Shown piece after piece: positions 9,707 to 19,700 of a DNA stretch of 64,000 nucleotides; position 1 is the first letter of the stretch, and each line of letters opens with the position of its first letter. A program made the position numbers and the translations under genes. The stretch lies in NCBI RefSeq assembly GCF_000368785.1, contig NZ_KB849688.1:314943-378942 (forward strand), read 5' to 3'. This stretch comes from Acinetobacter towneri DSM 14962 = CIP 107472 (lineage in GTDB: Bacteria; Pseudomonadota; Gammaproteobacteria; Pseudomonadales; Moraxellaceae). Under the pieces are notes generated by a model. It saw only the letters and a program-made list of their open reading frames with translations, did not search any database and had not been told where the DNA came from.

Positions 9707-10720
9707 ATGCAGAAACATCCCATCATTGAGCAACTAATTGAAGCTCAGCTTGATTTTTTAGATCAAGAATTTAACCAAAGTGAAATGGTACAAACTGAAT
9801 TTGTGCAGTTTTACCAATGGTTTCGCAAACAAAGCTTACAAGATTTATGGACATCTGAAGCCATTCATCAACTGATTCAACATCAAATTTTAAATACACC
9901 TGCCAGTTCATTTTTAGTGGAACAAATTGCTGAGCATATTCGTTTTGCACTGGTACACCCTGTTAATGACAGCAGTAAAATTGCCGATGTGATACCTGTG
10001 CTGACCATCGACAAAATTGCACAATATGTTGCAAGTAAAAGTGGACATCGTCAACGTTTGATTAAAGCCGTGGTGAATAATCCTGCCTTTGCCGCCATGA
10101 TTACCCAACTCATTCAACATTCCATTCAGGATTATATGGATAATTCGGTGATCGCCAAAAGCGTGCCTGGCGTATCGCGTTTTATGAAAATGGGTAAATC
10201 GGTTTTGGAAAGCGTTACCGATACCAATTTAGACCAGACCATTCAGCTTTATTTGCAAAAAAATGTGCAGAAGCTGACTCAAATGAGCGAGTCGGTGCTT
10301 AATCAACATTTTGATGAGGAAAAACTGTATCACTTCCAAGCCAATTTATGGCACAAAGTTAAAGACTTGCCACTTTCCGTTTTAAAAAATTATATTGAAG
10401 TACAAGACCTATCCCAAACTGTCAATTTAGGACATGAAATTTGGGATCATTTACGCCAAAGTGACTATTTGAAACAGCAAGTGCATGATGGGGTTTATGC
10501 GTGGTATGTACGCAATCAGGCGCGCCCTTTTGACTTGTTATTGCACGACTTAAACATTGATGAAGCACTAGTCCAACATCAATTACAACAACTGTTAAAT
10601 CCAGTCATTCAAAAAATGATCGCTGAAGGCTATTTAAAGCAACGTGCGCGCCATTATTTAGAGAAATTTTATTATTCTGAAAAAACACAACAAATTTTAA
10701 ATCTACAAACGAATGAATAG
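9707..10720 (+). CDS. Conserved hypothetical protein, helical, 337 residues
   Basis: I do not recognise a family. The protein is predicted soluble and largely helical, rich in Gln, His and Leu, with no signal peptide or membrane segment. It repeatedly uses QLIQHQI/QLIQHSIQ-like helices, which hints at internal duplication of a helical unit. It starts 18 nt after the lipase-like gene and ends at a strong bidirectional terminator, so the two genes likely form one unit. It could be a chaperone or regulator of the lipase, but nothing in the sequence proves that. Confidence 0.8.
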   Translation: MQKHPIIEQLIEAQLDFLDQEFNQSEMVQTEFVQFYQWFRKQSLQDLWTSEAIHQLIQHQILNTPASSFLVEQIAEHIRFALVHPVNDSSKIADVIPVLTIDKIAQYVASKSGHRQRLIKAVVNNPAFAAMITQLIQHSIQDYMDNSVIAKSVPGVSRFMKMGKSVLESVTDTNLDQTIQLYLQKNVQKLTQMSESVLNQHFDEEKLYHFQANLWHKVKDLPLSVLKNYIEVQDLSQTVNLGHEIWDHLRQSDYLKQQVHDGVYAWYVRNQARPFDLLLHDLNIDEALVQHQLQQLLNPVIQKMIAEGYLKQRARHYLEKFYYSEKTQQILNLQTNE

Positions 10721-10743
10721 GGTCTGTTGACAATTTCAGATAA

Positions 10744-10778
10744 AAAATAACCTCCTAAAATTTAGGAGGTTATTTTTA
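10744..10778. terminator. Bidirectional terminator between convergent genes
   Basis: AAAAATAACCTCC and its reverse complement form a long stem with A and T runs on both sides. It lies between the gene ending at 10720 and nfuA ending at 10794. Confidence 0.9.
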
Positions 10779-10793
10779 AGCGAGGCTTAGAAC

Positions 10794-11432
10794 TTATTTA
10801 AAATAAGCACCTTCAGATTGACTGTGGTCAGTCTGATCCACCACACGCATCAATTCAGGTACGTGTTGTTTCAAGGTTGTTTCAACACCTTGCTTTAAAG
10901 TCACATCAACCGCTGAACATCCTTGGCAACCGCCACCAAATTTCAATACTGCAGTTAAGCCGTGTTCTTCATCTTCAACCACTTCAACCAAAGCACAGTT
11001 ACCACCATGCCCTGCTAAACCTGGGTTAATTTCAGACTGTAAAACATAAGTAATGCGTTCTTCTACTGAAGCATCTGGGCCTACGCGTGGCACTTTTGAG
11101 TTCGGTGCACGGAAAGTCAATTGACCACCAAAACGGTCTTTGTTGTAGTCAATTACGGCATCCAATAAATACGGAATAGACGGCGTATCAATAAATGCAG
11201 GAAAGTCTGGATATTCCTGTTTGTAGTCTGTAGGTACAACTTCATCGGGCGCACTATAAGCCATGCAACATTCAGCACGCGGTGTACCAGGATTTTCCAC
11301 AAAAACACGCACACCAATACCCGGTGTATTTTGCTTTGCCAATAAATCCTTCAAATACTCTTGAGCAGTTGGCGTAATCAATAAGTTTGGAATTTCATCT
11401 ACAACTGCTGTGCTGCTGTTCTCAGTCGACAT
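10794..11432 (-). CDS. nfuA: Fe/S biogenesis protein NfuA
   Basis: Carrier that holds a 4Fe-4S cluster and delivers it to apo-enzymes, mainly under oxidative stress or iron limitation. The 212-residue protein has a degenerate A-type (IscA-like) N-terminal domain and a C-terminal Nfu domain with the cluster ligands Cys169-x-x-Cys172 (GGGCQGCSA). Both domains and the total length match gamma-proteobacterial NfuA. It is convergent with 9707 and divergent from the rhomboid gene at 11590. Confidence 0.95.
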   Translation of the reverse strand: MSTENSSTAVVDEIPNLLITPTAQEYLKDLLAKQNTPGIGVRVFVENPGTPRAECCMAYSAPDEVVPTDYKQEYPDFPAFIDTPSIPYLLDAVIDYNKDRFGGQLTFRAPNSKVPRVGPDASVEERITYVLQSEINPGLAGHGGNCALVEVVEDEEHGLTAVLKFGGGCQGCSAVDVTLKQGVETTLKQHVPELMRVVDQTDHSQSEGAYFK

Positions 11433-11589
11433 AACAATAATTTCCTCAAGCTGAAGTGGCTATTTTAACTGAAGATGCGGGGGAATAAAAAAAAATCAAC
11501 CAAAATTGTCGGATTTATTCCTAAAGTTCGACTCAAACTCAGTTTTGATGCATTATTACAGCAGAATTCAAGTAAAAGAATAGGCGTTT

Positions 11590-12207
11590 ATGCTCGATTT
11601 ACCTTTTAATCATACCGTGACCATTATCATTATTACGGTCATTGTGTCTATGTTGGCGTTTTCCAAACAAGAATTAATGAATCGTCTGATTTTTTGGCCG
11701 CCTGCTATGCAACGTGGTCAATATGACCGCTTCATTACCCATGGTTTTGTGCATGCCGATGGTGCGCATTTGCTGTTCAATATGATTACCCTGTTTTTCT
11801 TTGGCAGCATTATTGAAAGTTTTTATCGCCAATACGTCTATGATTTAGGCTTTGTTTTATTCTATTTGGGTGGTTTAATCGCCGCGATTATTCCAAGTTA
11901 TTTAAAGCATAAAAATGACCATCGTTGGGCCAGCTTAGGCGCATCTGGTGCTGTATCTGCGGTGTTGTTTGCCTATATTTTGTTTGAGCCGTGGAAGTTG
12001 ATTTTCGTGTTCTTTATTCCAGTGCCTGCCATTATTTTTGCAATACTGTATGTAGCGTATAGCATTTGGTCGGGTAAACGCGGCAATTCCAATATTAATC
12101 ACAGTGCGCATTTATGGGGTGCGGCCTATGGTGTGATTGTGACTATTTTAATTGAACCACGCATCTTGCCTCACTTCCTGAATAAACTGGCGCAACTGCC
12201 GTTTTAA
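11590..12207 (+). CDS. Rhomboid family intramembrane serine protease (second copy)
   Basis: Compact rhomboid of 205 residues with the six-helix core. The nucleophile Ser119 sits in GASGAVS and the catalytic His174 in HSAHLWG. The loop-1/TM2 signature appears as HGFVHADGAHLLFNM. It lacks the N-terminal extension of the 2929 rhomboid and shares only the motifs with it, so this is an old paralogue and not a recent duplication. Substrate is unknown. Confidence 0.9.
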   Translation: MLDLPFNHTVTIIIITVIVSMLAFSKQELMNRLIFWPPAMQRGQYDRFITHGFVHADGAHLLFNMITLFFFGSIIESFYRQYVYDLGFVLFYLGGLIAAIIPSYLKHKNDHRWASLGASGAVSAVLFAYILFEPWKLIFVFFIPVPAIIFAILYVAYSIWSGKRGNSNINHSAHLWGAAYGVIVTILIEPRILPHFLNKLAQLPF

Positions 12208-12524
12208 CTTTTGAAACTATAACGACTCGGTACATCTACCACTGAGTCGTTGCTACTTTAAAGAATTTTCAAATCCGTCAATAGACTGCTTTCATAAATC
12301 CGCTTAACACCATCATTTATTGCCTCTCATCTTCAGCCTCTCTCATTGGGAAAAACGACTTTCAATCGTCATTTTATGAACTGCTGATAAGTATTTTTGA
12401 TTGATGAAAGCATCTGAATGATCCAATACAGCATAAAGCACACAACAAATAACATGCAGTTACTCGACAAGCACTTATACTAAGAATATAAAGACTAAAA
12501 CTATCAAGCAATCAGGAGTCAGCC
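12208..12524. other. Intergenic stretch after the rhomboid gene
   Basis: This 317-nt stretch has no credible reading frame. It begins with a hairpin (AACGACTC/GAGTCGTT, 12221-12251) that may end the rhomboid transcript. It ends with the upstream region of the small lipoprotein gene, including the ribosome site AGGAG about 9 nt before its ATG. Confidence 0.6.
12221..12251 (+). terminator. Possible terminator after rhomboid gene
   Basis: Eight-base stem AACGACTC/GAGTCGTT with a 15-nt loop, followed by a weak T-rich tail. It is plausible but not strong. Confidence 0.45.
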
Positions 12525-12719
12525 ATGAAAAAGTTTGCACTTCTAAGCGCCCTGTTACTCAGTCTAGGATTAAGCGCCTGTGCCGTACATACCCCTGAAG
12601 GCAGTGTGGTGATTGATCCTGACCGCACGATCTACCCGAAAGGCTATTATCCACACCAACATCCGCATGGTGATGGTGATTTTTGTCCTCCAGGTCAGGC
12701 GAAAAAAGGACGTTGTTAA
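12525..12719 (+). CDS. Small lipoprotein, 64 residues
   Basis: A signal peptide with the lipobox LSAC (Cys19) gives a mature lipoprotein of about 46 residues. The mature part is rich in Pro, His, Gly and Tyr (YPKGYYPHQHPHGDGD) and ends in FCPPGQAKKGRC, leaving two cysteines that could form a disulfide. AGGAG precedes the ATG. The histidine cluster could bind metal, but that is inference. I recognise no family. Confidence 0.8.
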   Translation: MKKFALLSALLLSLGLSACAVHTPEGSVVIDPDRTIYPKGYYPHQHPHGDGDFCPPGQAKKGRC

Positions 12720-12832
12720 GCTGTTGGTCTGAGTGAATAAAACATTGTTGATACAGCATCAGACTCATTTATGATTCGAACCTAGACATTTAAACACTAA
12801 CCTTTAAATCTCAACAACATTTCATTCACATT

Positions 12833-12863
12833 AAAAACCTTTACACTTCGTGAAGGTTTTTTT
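12833..12863 (+). terminator. Rho-independent terminator of the small lipoprotein gene
   Basis: AAAAACCTT pairs with AAGGTTTTT around an inner CAC/GTG stem, followed by T residues. Confidence 0.8.
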
Positions 12864-12971
12864 ATTCAAATTTCACTCAATTTTGGTAGTTTTTGCTACC
12901 CCATATCGCAACTTGGCATAGATAATGTATACATCTGTATATTAATTTCAATTTAGTTTGCGAGTTTTTGC

Positions 12972-14519
12972 ATGTCCACTTCTTACGATGGCTTACAGTT
13001 TCCAATTCATCCAGAAAATCATAAACCCAGCACCTCAAGCACGGGCAAACAAATTATTGCCGAAGCCTTAGCCACAGTCGATCATCAAAGCTCAGTCGAT
13101 GCTTTGGCAGAAAAAAACTGGCGTAAACACTATCCAAAATACTTTAAAGCCCTCGTGACCAATGGTATTCGTGAACAAGCTAACGCAATTCAAATTGCAG
13201 AAGATGGTTTAAGAAAAGCGCATCAAAGTTTTGAGTTTTATCGTCATGAGCAAAAATATGTGCTGAAAGATGTCATGCTCTTGCCTACTGAAACTTTACA
13301 TACCTTTAAATTACAAGGCAGCAGCCAAGCAGCACCCGAATGGTATGTGCCGTATCGTGGGCAAAAGTTACAAGGTCAAGCTCTACTAGATCAAATTGCA
13401 ATTTGGCTAGCAGCAGGCATTATTGAACCAAGTCATGCCGAAGCGTTAAATGCTGCAATGGCGCATCCTGAATGGTTTGATTTGTCTGACCGTAACATGG
13501 TGCTATTTGGTGCAGCTTCAGAAGCAGGGCCACTCACATGGTTAGCCAAATGGAAAGCCAATATTATTGCAGTCGATTTACCAAATAGCCGTGTGTGGAA
13601 TAAAATTTTAAGCACTGTGCAACAAGGCAATGCCACCTTATATGCACCCAGTACAACACAACTCGCGGCAGATACCCCACTTGATATTTTAACAGAACAG
13701 TTGGGTGCAAATCTACTGACACAAACCCCAGAAATTGCACAATGGTTAGCTCAAAAACCTGAAACGCTAGATTTAGCAGCCATTGCCTATTTAGATGGTG
13801 AAAAACACGTGCGTGTTGCGATGGCGATGGATGCCATTATGCAATATGTCAGCGAACACAAAGCTGATAGCAGCCTTATGTTTATGTGTACCCCAACCGA
13901 TGTTTATGCCGTTCCTGAAGAAGTGATTAGCGCATCGGCAGAGAAGTTTCAGCAGCGTTCACAAGGGCAAAAGCTACTCACCAAAAGTATTGAAACCATT
14001 TCACGCAGTCATTTCTTCCAAAAGAATCTGCATAATTTAATTGCTTCAGACAATGGTCAACATTATGGTATTGCCGACTGTTTGGTGGTTGAACAAGGGC
14101 CAAACTATGCTTTAGCAAAACGCATCCAGCAATGGCGTGCAATTTTAGCGCGTCATCAAGGACAGCATGTCAGCATCAATATTGCACCTTCGACCACCAC
14201 ACACTCTGTGACCAAAAATCCATTACTCAAAGCAGCATTTAGTGGCGCAAGTTTGTTTGATGTTGAAGCATTTAGCCCTGAAACCACCAATGCGATTATG
14301 GCGGCATTGTGGATTCATGACTTACGCAATCCAAACTCGGCAGCCAATCCTGAAGTGAAACTTGAGCATCCGCTCGAATTGATGATGGAAGGTGCGAACC
14401 ATGGTGGATTGTGGCGCGTGGCGTATTTGGCACGAACGGCCCTACCTTTCGCTGCGCTCTATGGCTTTGCTGCAGATAAATTACCGCTGGACAAAGTCAT
14501 CCAAAAATTTAAAAAGTAA
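12972..14519 (+). CDS. Conserved hypothetical protein with Rossmann-like segment, 515 residues
   Basis: I cannot name the family with confidence. The protein is soluble. Near residues 170-200 is a glycine-rich beta-alpha-beta-like stretch (VLFGAASEAGPLTWLAKW then IIAVDLPN) that resembles a Rossmann nucleotide-binding or methyltransferase-like fold. A second half contains conserved-looking blocks (NIAPSTTTHSVTKNPLL and MMEGANHGGLWRVAYLART). It has its own upstream region after a terminator, and a bidirectional terminator follows. Even codon use suggests a long-resident core gene, not an acquired one. Confidence 0.8.
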   Translation: MSTSYDGLQFPIHPENHKPSTSSTGKQIIAEALATVDHQSSVDALAEKNWRKHYPKYFKALVTNGIREQANAIQIAEDGLRKAHQSFEFYRHEQKYVLKDVMLLPTETLHTFKLQGSSQAAPEWYVPYRGQKLQGQALLDQIAIWLAAGIIEPSHAEALNAAMAHPEWFDLSDRNMVLFGAASEAGPLTWLAKWKANIIAVDLPNSRVWNKILSTVQQGNATLYAPSTTQLAADTPLDILTEQLGANLLTQTPEIAQWLAQKPETLDLAAIAYLDGEKHVRVAMAMDAIMQYVSEHKADSSLMFMCTPTDVYAVPEEVISASAEKFQQRSQGQKLLTKSIETISRSHFFQKNLHNLIASDNGQHYGIADCLVVEQGPNYALAKRIQQWRAILARHQGQHVSINIAPSTTTHSVTKNPLLKAAFSGASLFDVEAFSPETTNAIMAALWIHDLRNPNSAANPEVKLEHPLELMMEGANHGGLWRVAYLARTALPFAALYGFAADKLPLDKVIQKFKK

Positions 14520-14587
14520 TGTAAACCGCTAATCTATCTATTCAAAAACTTGCCTGCAAATATTTCTCTAGACTGATCTGCAGGTAT

Positions 14588-14620
14588 AAAAAAAGCGCTG
14601 TATCATCACAGCGCTTTTTT
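14588..14620. terminator. Bidirectional terminator between convergent genes
   Basis: AAAAAAGCGCTGT and ACAGCGCTTTTTT form a strong stem with A and T runs on both flanks, between the gene ending at 14519 and the PiT gene ending at 14648. Confidence 0.92.
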
Positions 14621-14647
14621 CAACCACTCAAAAAAGTTGAGAATGGA

Positions 14648-16264
14648 TTAAAACACTTTTAAGAACAACCAGAACAAGCTACCCGATAAACAAATTGTCG
14701 CAGGTAAAGTGAAAATCCAAGCCGAAAGAATTGTACGCACCATTTGGAAATTCAGACCCGATTTATTTGCCACCATGGTACCTGCCACCGCACTGTTCAG
14801 TACGTGTGTAGTTGAAACTGGCATCCCCAAACCATCTGCAGCAGCAATAGTTGACATTGCCACAAGCTCGGCAGACATGCCTTGACCATAAGTCATGTGC
14901 TGCTTACCGATACGTTCACCAACAGTCACCACAATACGTTTCCAGCCGACCATCGTACCCAAGCCTAGTGCTAAGGCAACGGCAACTTTGACCCAAGTTG
15001 GAATGTATTGTAAGAATGAATCTAAATGGCTGCGGTAGCTTTTAACCACTTTTTTCTGTTCTTCCGACATTTCAGGCAAGGCATTGGCTTTGTCTAAACG
15101 CTTGAATGAAGTCGTGCTTAAATACATATCATTACGCATTTCTGCTACTTCAGCTTCAGGCACATCTTTCAAGTTGCCATATTGACCCACACGCTCACCC
15201 AAATGGTCAGTTAAGCTTGCCAAAGCAGGCACGACTTCAGGGGTAATTTCTTTGGTCTGAATATAGCTAGTGATGACCTGACGTGCTTTTTCATCTGGCA
15301 TATCGACATGTTGTGCATAAATCACATCAGCTGTTTGCGTTGAAAGCTGTTGGAACGATTGAATGTGGTTTTGGTCTAACTCTTTATTTAACGAGTACGC
15401 CAACGGCACAATCCCGATCAAAATCAACATGATTAAACCCATGCCCTTTTGACCATCGTTTGAACCATGCGCAAAACTTACCCCAGTACAAGTAAAAATT
15501 AGAATGGCACGAATCAGTGGTGGTGGTGGCTTATTGCCTTCAGGTGGCTGGAACAACTCCATTTGTTTCTTGAAGATTTTTTTCACCAAGAAGAACAAAA
15601 TCGCAGCAAAGGCAAAACCAATCAGTGGCGAGAACAATAAAGCCTTGCCCACTTTCATGACTTGTTCCATGTCTACGCCACTTGCACCCGCACCTGAGTT
15701 CAGCAAGTAGTTCATAATCCCCACACCTAAAATCGAACCGATTAAAGTGTGCGAACTTGAAGCAGGAATACCGAAAAACCACGTTCCTAAGTTCCAGACA
15801 ATCGCGGCAATCAACATGGCAAAAACCATGGCAAAGCCTGCGCCTGAACCGACATTCATAATCAATTCGACTGGAAGTAAGGCAATAATACCGTAGGCAA
15901 CTGCGCCACTGGCGACCATCACCCCAAGGAAGTTACAGAAACCCGCCCACATTACTGCCACAGGTGCAGACAGGGCATTGGTATAAATAACCGTTGCCAC
16001 TGCGTTAGCTGTGTCGTGGAAACCATTCACAAATTCAAAGCCTAAGGCAATGAATAAAGCGGTCGCCAATAAAATCACCGAGTACATGCTTAGCGCAGGC
16101 ACGTGGGATAAGTCCGCAGACAATTGGAAACCAATATAAATAAGGGTAGAAACGATGATCGTTAAAAACACCGGCATAAAAAATTTCGGTGTAGGCACAT
16201 GAACATTGGTCGATTTAGTGGTCGACTTGTGTGCTGAATCTACAGGAGTTGGATTAGAATTCAT
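14648..16264 (-). CDS. pit: Inorganic phosphate transporter, PiT family
   Basis: Cation-coupled low-affinity phosphate (metal-phosphate) permease of the inner membrane, 538 residues. The two PiT signatures are present: GFEFVNGFHDTANAVAT near residue 80 and FAHGSNDGQKGMG in the second half. A soluble insert of about 120 residues separates the two membrane halves. A well-formed PHO-box-like site lies about 50 nt upstream of the ATG (16312-16329), and a second, more distal one reads in the same direction. PhoB control is therefore likely, although many Pit systems are constitutive. Confidence 0.94.
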   Translation of the reverse strand: MNSNPTPVDSAHKSTTKSTNVHVPTPKFFMPVFLTIIVSTLIYIGFQLSADLSHVPALSMYSVILLATALFIALGFEFVNGFHDTANAVATVIYTNALSAPVAVMWAGFCNFLGVMVASGAVAYGIIALLPVELIMNVGSGAGFAMVFAMLIAAIVWNLGTWFFGIPASSSHTLIGSILGVGIMNYLLNSGAGASGVDMEQVMKVGKALLFSPLIGFAFAAILFFLVKKIFKKQMELFQPPEGNKPPPPLIRAILIFTCTGVSFAHGSNDGQKGMGLIMLILIGIVPLAYSLNKELDQNHIQSFQQLSTQTADVIYAQHVDMPDEKARQVITSYIQTKEITPEVVPALASLTDHLGERVGQYGNLKDVPEAEVAEMRNDMYLSTTSFKRLDKANALPEMSEEQKKVVKSYRSHLDSFLQYIPTWVKVAVALALGLGTMVGWKRIVVTVGERIGKQHMTYGQGMSAELVAMSTIAAADGLGMPVSTTHVLNSAVAGTMVANKSGLNFQMVRTILSAWIFTLPATICLSGSLFWLFLKVF

Positions 16265-16311
16265 GCAAGCAGAAAAGAGGATTTAAAATCCCCTTATTGT
16301 TCAATTAAATT

Positions 16312-16329
16312 GTGACAATTATATGACAA
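16312..16329 (-). promoter_or_regulatory. PHO-box-like site upstream of pit
   Basis: On the minus strand TTGTCAT-ATAA-TTGTCAC has the classic PhoB layout of two 7-bp direct repeats with a 4-bp AT-rich spacer. It ends 47 nt upstream of the pit ATG, the usual place for a PhoB-activated promoter. Confidence 0.7.
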
Positions 16330-16473
16330 AGAGCTGCTATATAAAGCAACTTTCATATTTTATTTTCACACTTTAAGCTGTTTTTTTTGTGCATAAAATT
16401 AAAATTAACATTTAAATTTAAACACTTAGAATAAATAAACCTACTTTTCTTATGCCATTCTCTCAAATTTAGA

Positions 16474-16491
16474 TTGTTACACCTTTGTCAT
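16474..16491 (+). promoter_or_regulatory. Second PHO-box-like site, pointing to metH
   Basis: TTGTTAC-ACCT-TTGTCAT again gives two 7-bp units with a 4-bp spacer. Its second unit and flank form a 12-bp perfect inverted repeat (CTTTGTCATATT, 16483-16494, with 16543-16554) with the next site. What it controls is unclear. metH starts about 270 nt downstream. Confidence 0.45.
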
Positions 16492-16545
16492 ATTTGCCTA
16501 AAATTTCAGACAAAATTTACCGTGAGCCAATTTTGCCTGAGCAAT

Positions 16546-16563
16546 ATGACAAAGCGATGACGC
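16546..16563 (-). promoter_or_regulatory. Third PHO-box-like site, pointing to pit
   Basis: On the minus strand GCGTCAT-CGCT-TTGTCAT matches the 7-4-7 pattern. It converges with the site at 16474. The stretch 16330-16760 otherwise holds no gene I would support. A 78-codon frame there overlaps these sites and is rejected. An extended -10-like TGCTAAAAT lies near 16717, before metH. Confidence 0.45.
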
Positions 16564-16760
16564 ATCAAAGTAAAATCAAAATTAGAAGTTCCTCATCACA
16601 ACTTTTATTTAGATTCAAAAGCTACAGCAAAATCCTAAAAATACTGCTTTATGCACTATTTTTACGACTTCCACTCTCTCTGGTCGCTTCAAGTGCACGA
16701 AAGCCGTGCGAACTCTGCTAAAATAGCGCTCATTTCGGATTCAGTCATAAAGGGTTTTTT

Positions 16761-19700
16761 ATGTCCACGCTTACCACCCTGAAAGCGCTTCTTGCCCAAA
16801 GAATTTTAATTATCGATGGTGCTATGGGTACTATGATTCAACGCCATCAATTGGAAGAAGCCGATTATCGTGGTGAGCGTTTTGCAGATTGGGCACATGA
16901 CCTCAAAGGCAACAATGATTTATTGGTACTGACCCAACCGCACATTATTCAGGGTATTCACGAAGCCTACTTAGATGCGGGTGCAGACATTATTGAAACC
17001 AACAGCTTTAACGGCACACGCGTTTCTATGTCTGACTATCACATGGAAGATTTGGTTCCAGAAATTAACCGCGAAGCAGCGCGTTTAGCCAAAGCTGCCT
17101 GTGAAAAATATTCAACACCAGACAAACCACGTTTTGTGGCAGGTGTACTTGGGCCAACATCGCGTACCTGTTCAATTTCACCAAATGTAAACGACCCTGC
17201 ATTTCGTAACATTAGCTTTGATGCACTCAAAGAAAACTATATTGAAGCTGCGCATGCCTTAATTGAAGGTGGTGCAGATATCCTGCTCATTGAAACTGTA
17301 TTTGACACCTTAAACTGTAAAGCTGCGATTTTTGCGGTCAAAGAAGTGTTTAAACAGCTCGGGCGTGAATTGCCGTTGATGATTTCAGGTACCATTACCG
17401 ATGCTTCAGGACGTACCTTAACGGGTCAAACTGCAGAAGCTTTCTGGAACTCGGTACGTCATGGCGATTTACTTTCAATTGGTTTTAACTGTGCTTTGGG
17501 CGCAGATGCCATGCGTCCACACGTTAAAACCGTTTCAGACGTTGCCGATGTGTTTGTTTCTGCACACCCGAACGCGGGCTTACCCAACGCATTTGGTGGT
17601 TATGATGAAACGCCTGAAGAAACCGCAGCTTTCCTCAAAGAATTTGCTGAAAGCGGCTTGATCAATATTACAGGCGGTTGCTGTGGTACAACGCCTGATC
17701 ATATCCGCGCGATTTACAATGCGGTAAAAGACATTCCACCGCGTAAAATTCCAGAGATTAAACCTGCATGCCGTTTAAGTGGTTTAGAACCATTTAACAT
17801 TTATGATGACTCTTTATTTGTAAACGTGGGCGAACGTACCAACGTCACAGGTTCTAAAAAATTCCTGCGTTTAATTCGTGAAGAAAACTTTGCCGAAGCC
17901 TTAGATGTTGCGCGTCAACAGGTAGAAAGCGGTGCGCAAATCATCGACATCAACATGGATGAAGGCATGCTCGATTCAGAAGGTGCGATGGTGCACTTCC
18001 TGAACTTGGTGGCATCTGAGCCTGATATTTCTCGCGTACCTATCATGATTGACTCCTCTAAATGGGAAATCATTGAAGCAGGCTTAAAATGCGTACAAGG
18101 TAAAGCCGTTGTCAACTCTATTTCCCTAAAAGAAGGTTATGACGAGTTTGTCGAAAAAGCCCGCCTCTGCCGCCAATACGGCGCAGCTGTCATTGTTATG
18201 GCCTTTGACGAAGTCGGACAAGCCGATACTGCAGCACGTAAACGCGAAATTTGTAAACGCTCTTATGATGTTTTGGTCAATGATGTTGGCTTCCCTGCCG
18301 AAGACATTATTTTTGACCCGAACGTATTTGCAGTTGCGACAGGTATTGAAGAACACAACAACTACGCAGTCGATTTTATTGAAGCCACAGGCTGGATTAA
18401 ACAAAACCTGCCGCATGCCATGATTTCAGGCGGTGTATCGAACGTATCTTTCTCATTCCGTGGTAACGAACCTGTACGTGAAGCCATTCACGCGGTATTC
18501 CTATATCACGCTATTCAGCAAGGCATGACCATGGGGATTGTCAACGCAGGTCAGTTGGCAATTTACGATGACATCCCGAAAGAACTGAAAGAAGCAGTTG
18601 AAGCCGTTATTCTGAACCAGAACCAAGGTGAAAGCGGTCAGGATGCCACAGAAAAACTGCTAGAAGTGGCAGAAAAATATCGTGGTCAATCAGGCGCACA
18701 AAAAGCCGAAGAAAACTTAGAATGGCGTAGTGAATCTGTCGAAAAACGTCTTGAGTACGCTTTAGTTAAAGGCATCACCACCTTTATTAATGAAGACACC
18801 GAAGAAGCGCGCCTGAAAGCCAAACGTCCATTAGATGTGATTGAAGGCCCGTTGATGGATGGCATGAACGTGGTCGGTGACTTGTTTGGTGCAGGTAAAA
18901 TGTTCCTGCCACAAGTGGTGAAATCTGCCCGTGTGATGAAACAAGCCGTTGCATGGCTCAACCCGTACATCGAAGCTGAAAAAACCGAAGGTCAGTCTAA
19001 AGGTAAAGTCTTGATGGCAACGGTAAAAGGTGACGTTCACGACATTGGTAAAAATATTGTGGGCGTAGTCTTGGGCTGTAATGGATACGATATTGTCGAT
19101 CTCGGTGTGATGGTACCTGCAGAAAAAATCCTGCAAACTGCCATTGACGAAAAAGTCGATATCATTGGCTTGTCTGGTCTGATTACCCCATCTTTAGATG
19201 AAATGGTTTTTGTTGCCAAAGAAATGCAGCGTAAAGGCTTTAACATTCCATTGTTGATTGGTGGCGCAACCACATCTAAAGCACATACTGCAGTTAAAAT
19301 TGATCCACAGTTCTCAAACGATGCTGTCATTTACGTTGCCGATGCTTCGCGTGCCGTTGGTGTTGCGACAACCTTACTCTCTCCTGAAATGAAACCTGCT
19401 TTTGTTGCAGAGCACCGTGCGGAATACGCTAAAATTCGTGAACGTATTGCCAATAAGCAACCAAAAGCTGCGAAATTGTCGTATGCAGAAGCCATCGACA
19501 ATGGTTTGAAAATTGATTGGGACAACTATACGCCTGCAGTACCAAACTTAATTGGAACTCAAGTGCTGACTAATTATCCGCTTGAAACCTTGTTGCCATA
19601 CTTTGATTGGACACCATTCTTTATTTCTTGGAGTTTGGCGGGCAAATTCCCGAAAATTTTGGAAGATGACGTGGTGGGCGAAGCTGCAACCGACTTATAT

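Noticed and set aside
16485..16721. 78-codon frame between pit and metH
   Set aside because: It starts inside a PHO-box-like site, has no ribosome site and no protein-like composition.
16564..16760. Cobalamin riboswitch upstream of metH
   Set aside because: No B12-box-like sequence or suitable stems were found in the leader.
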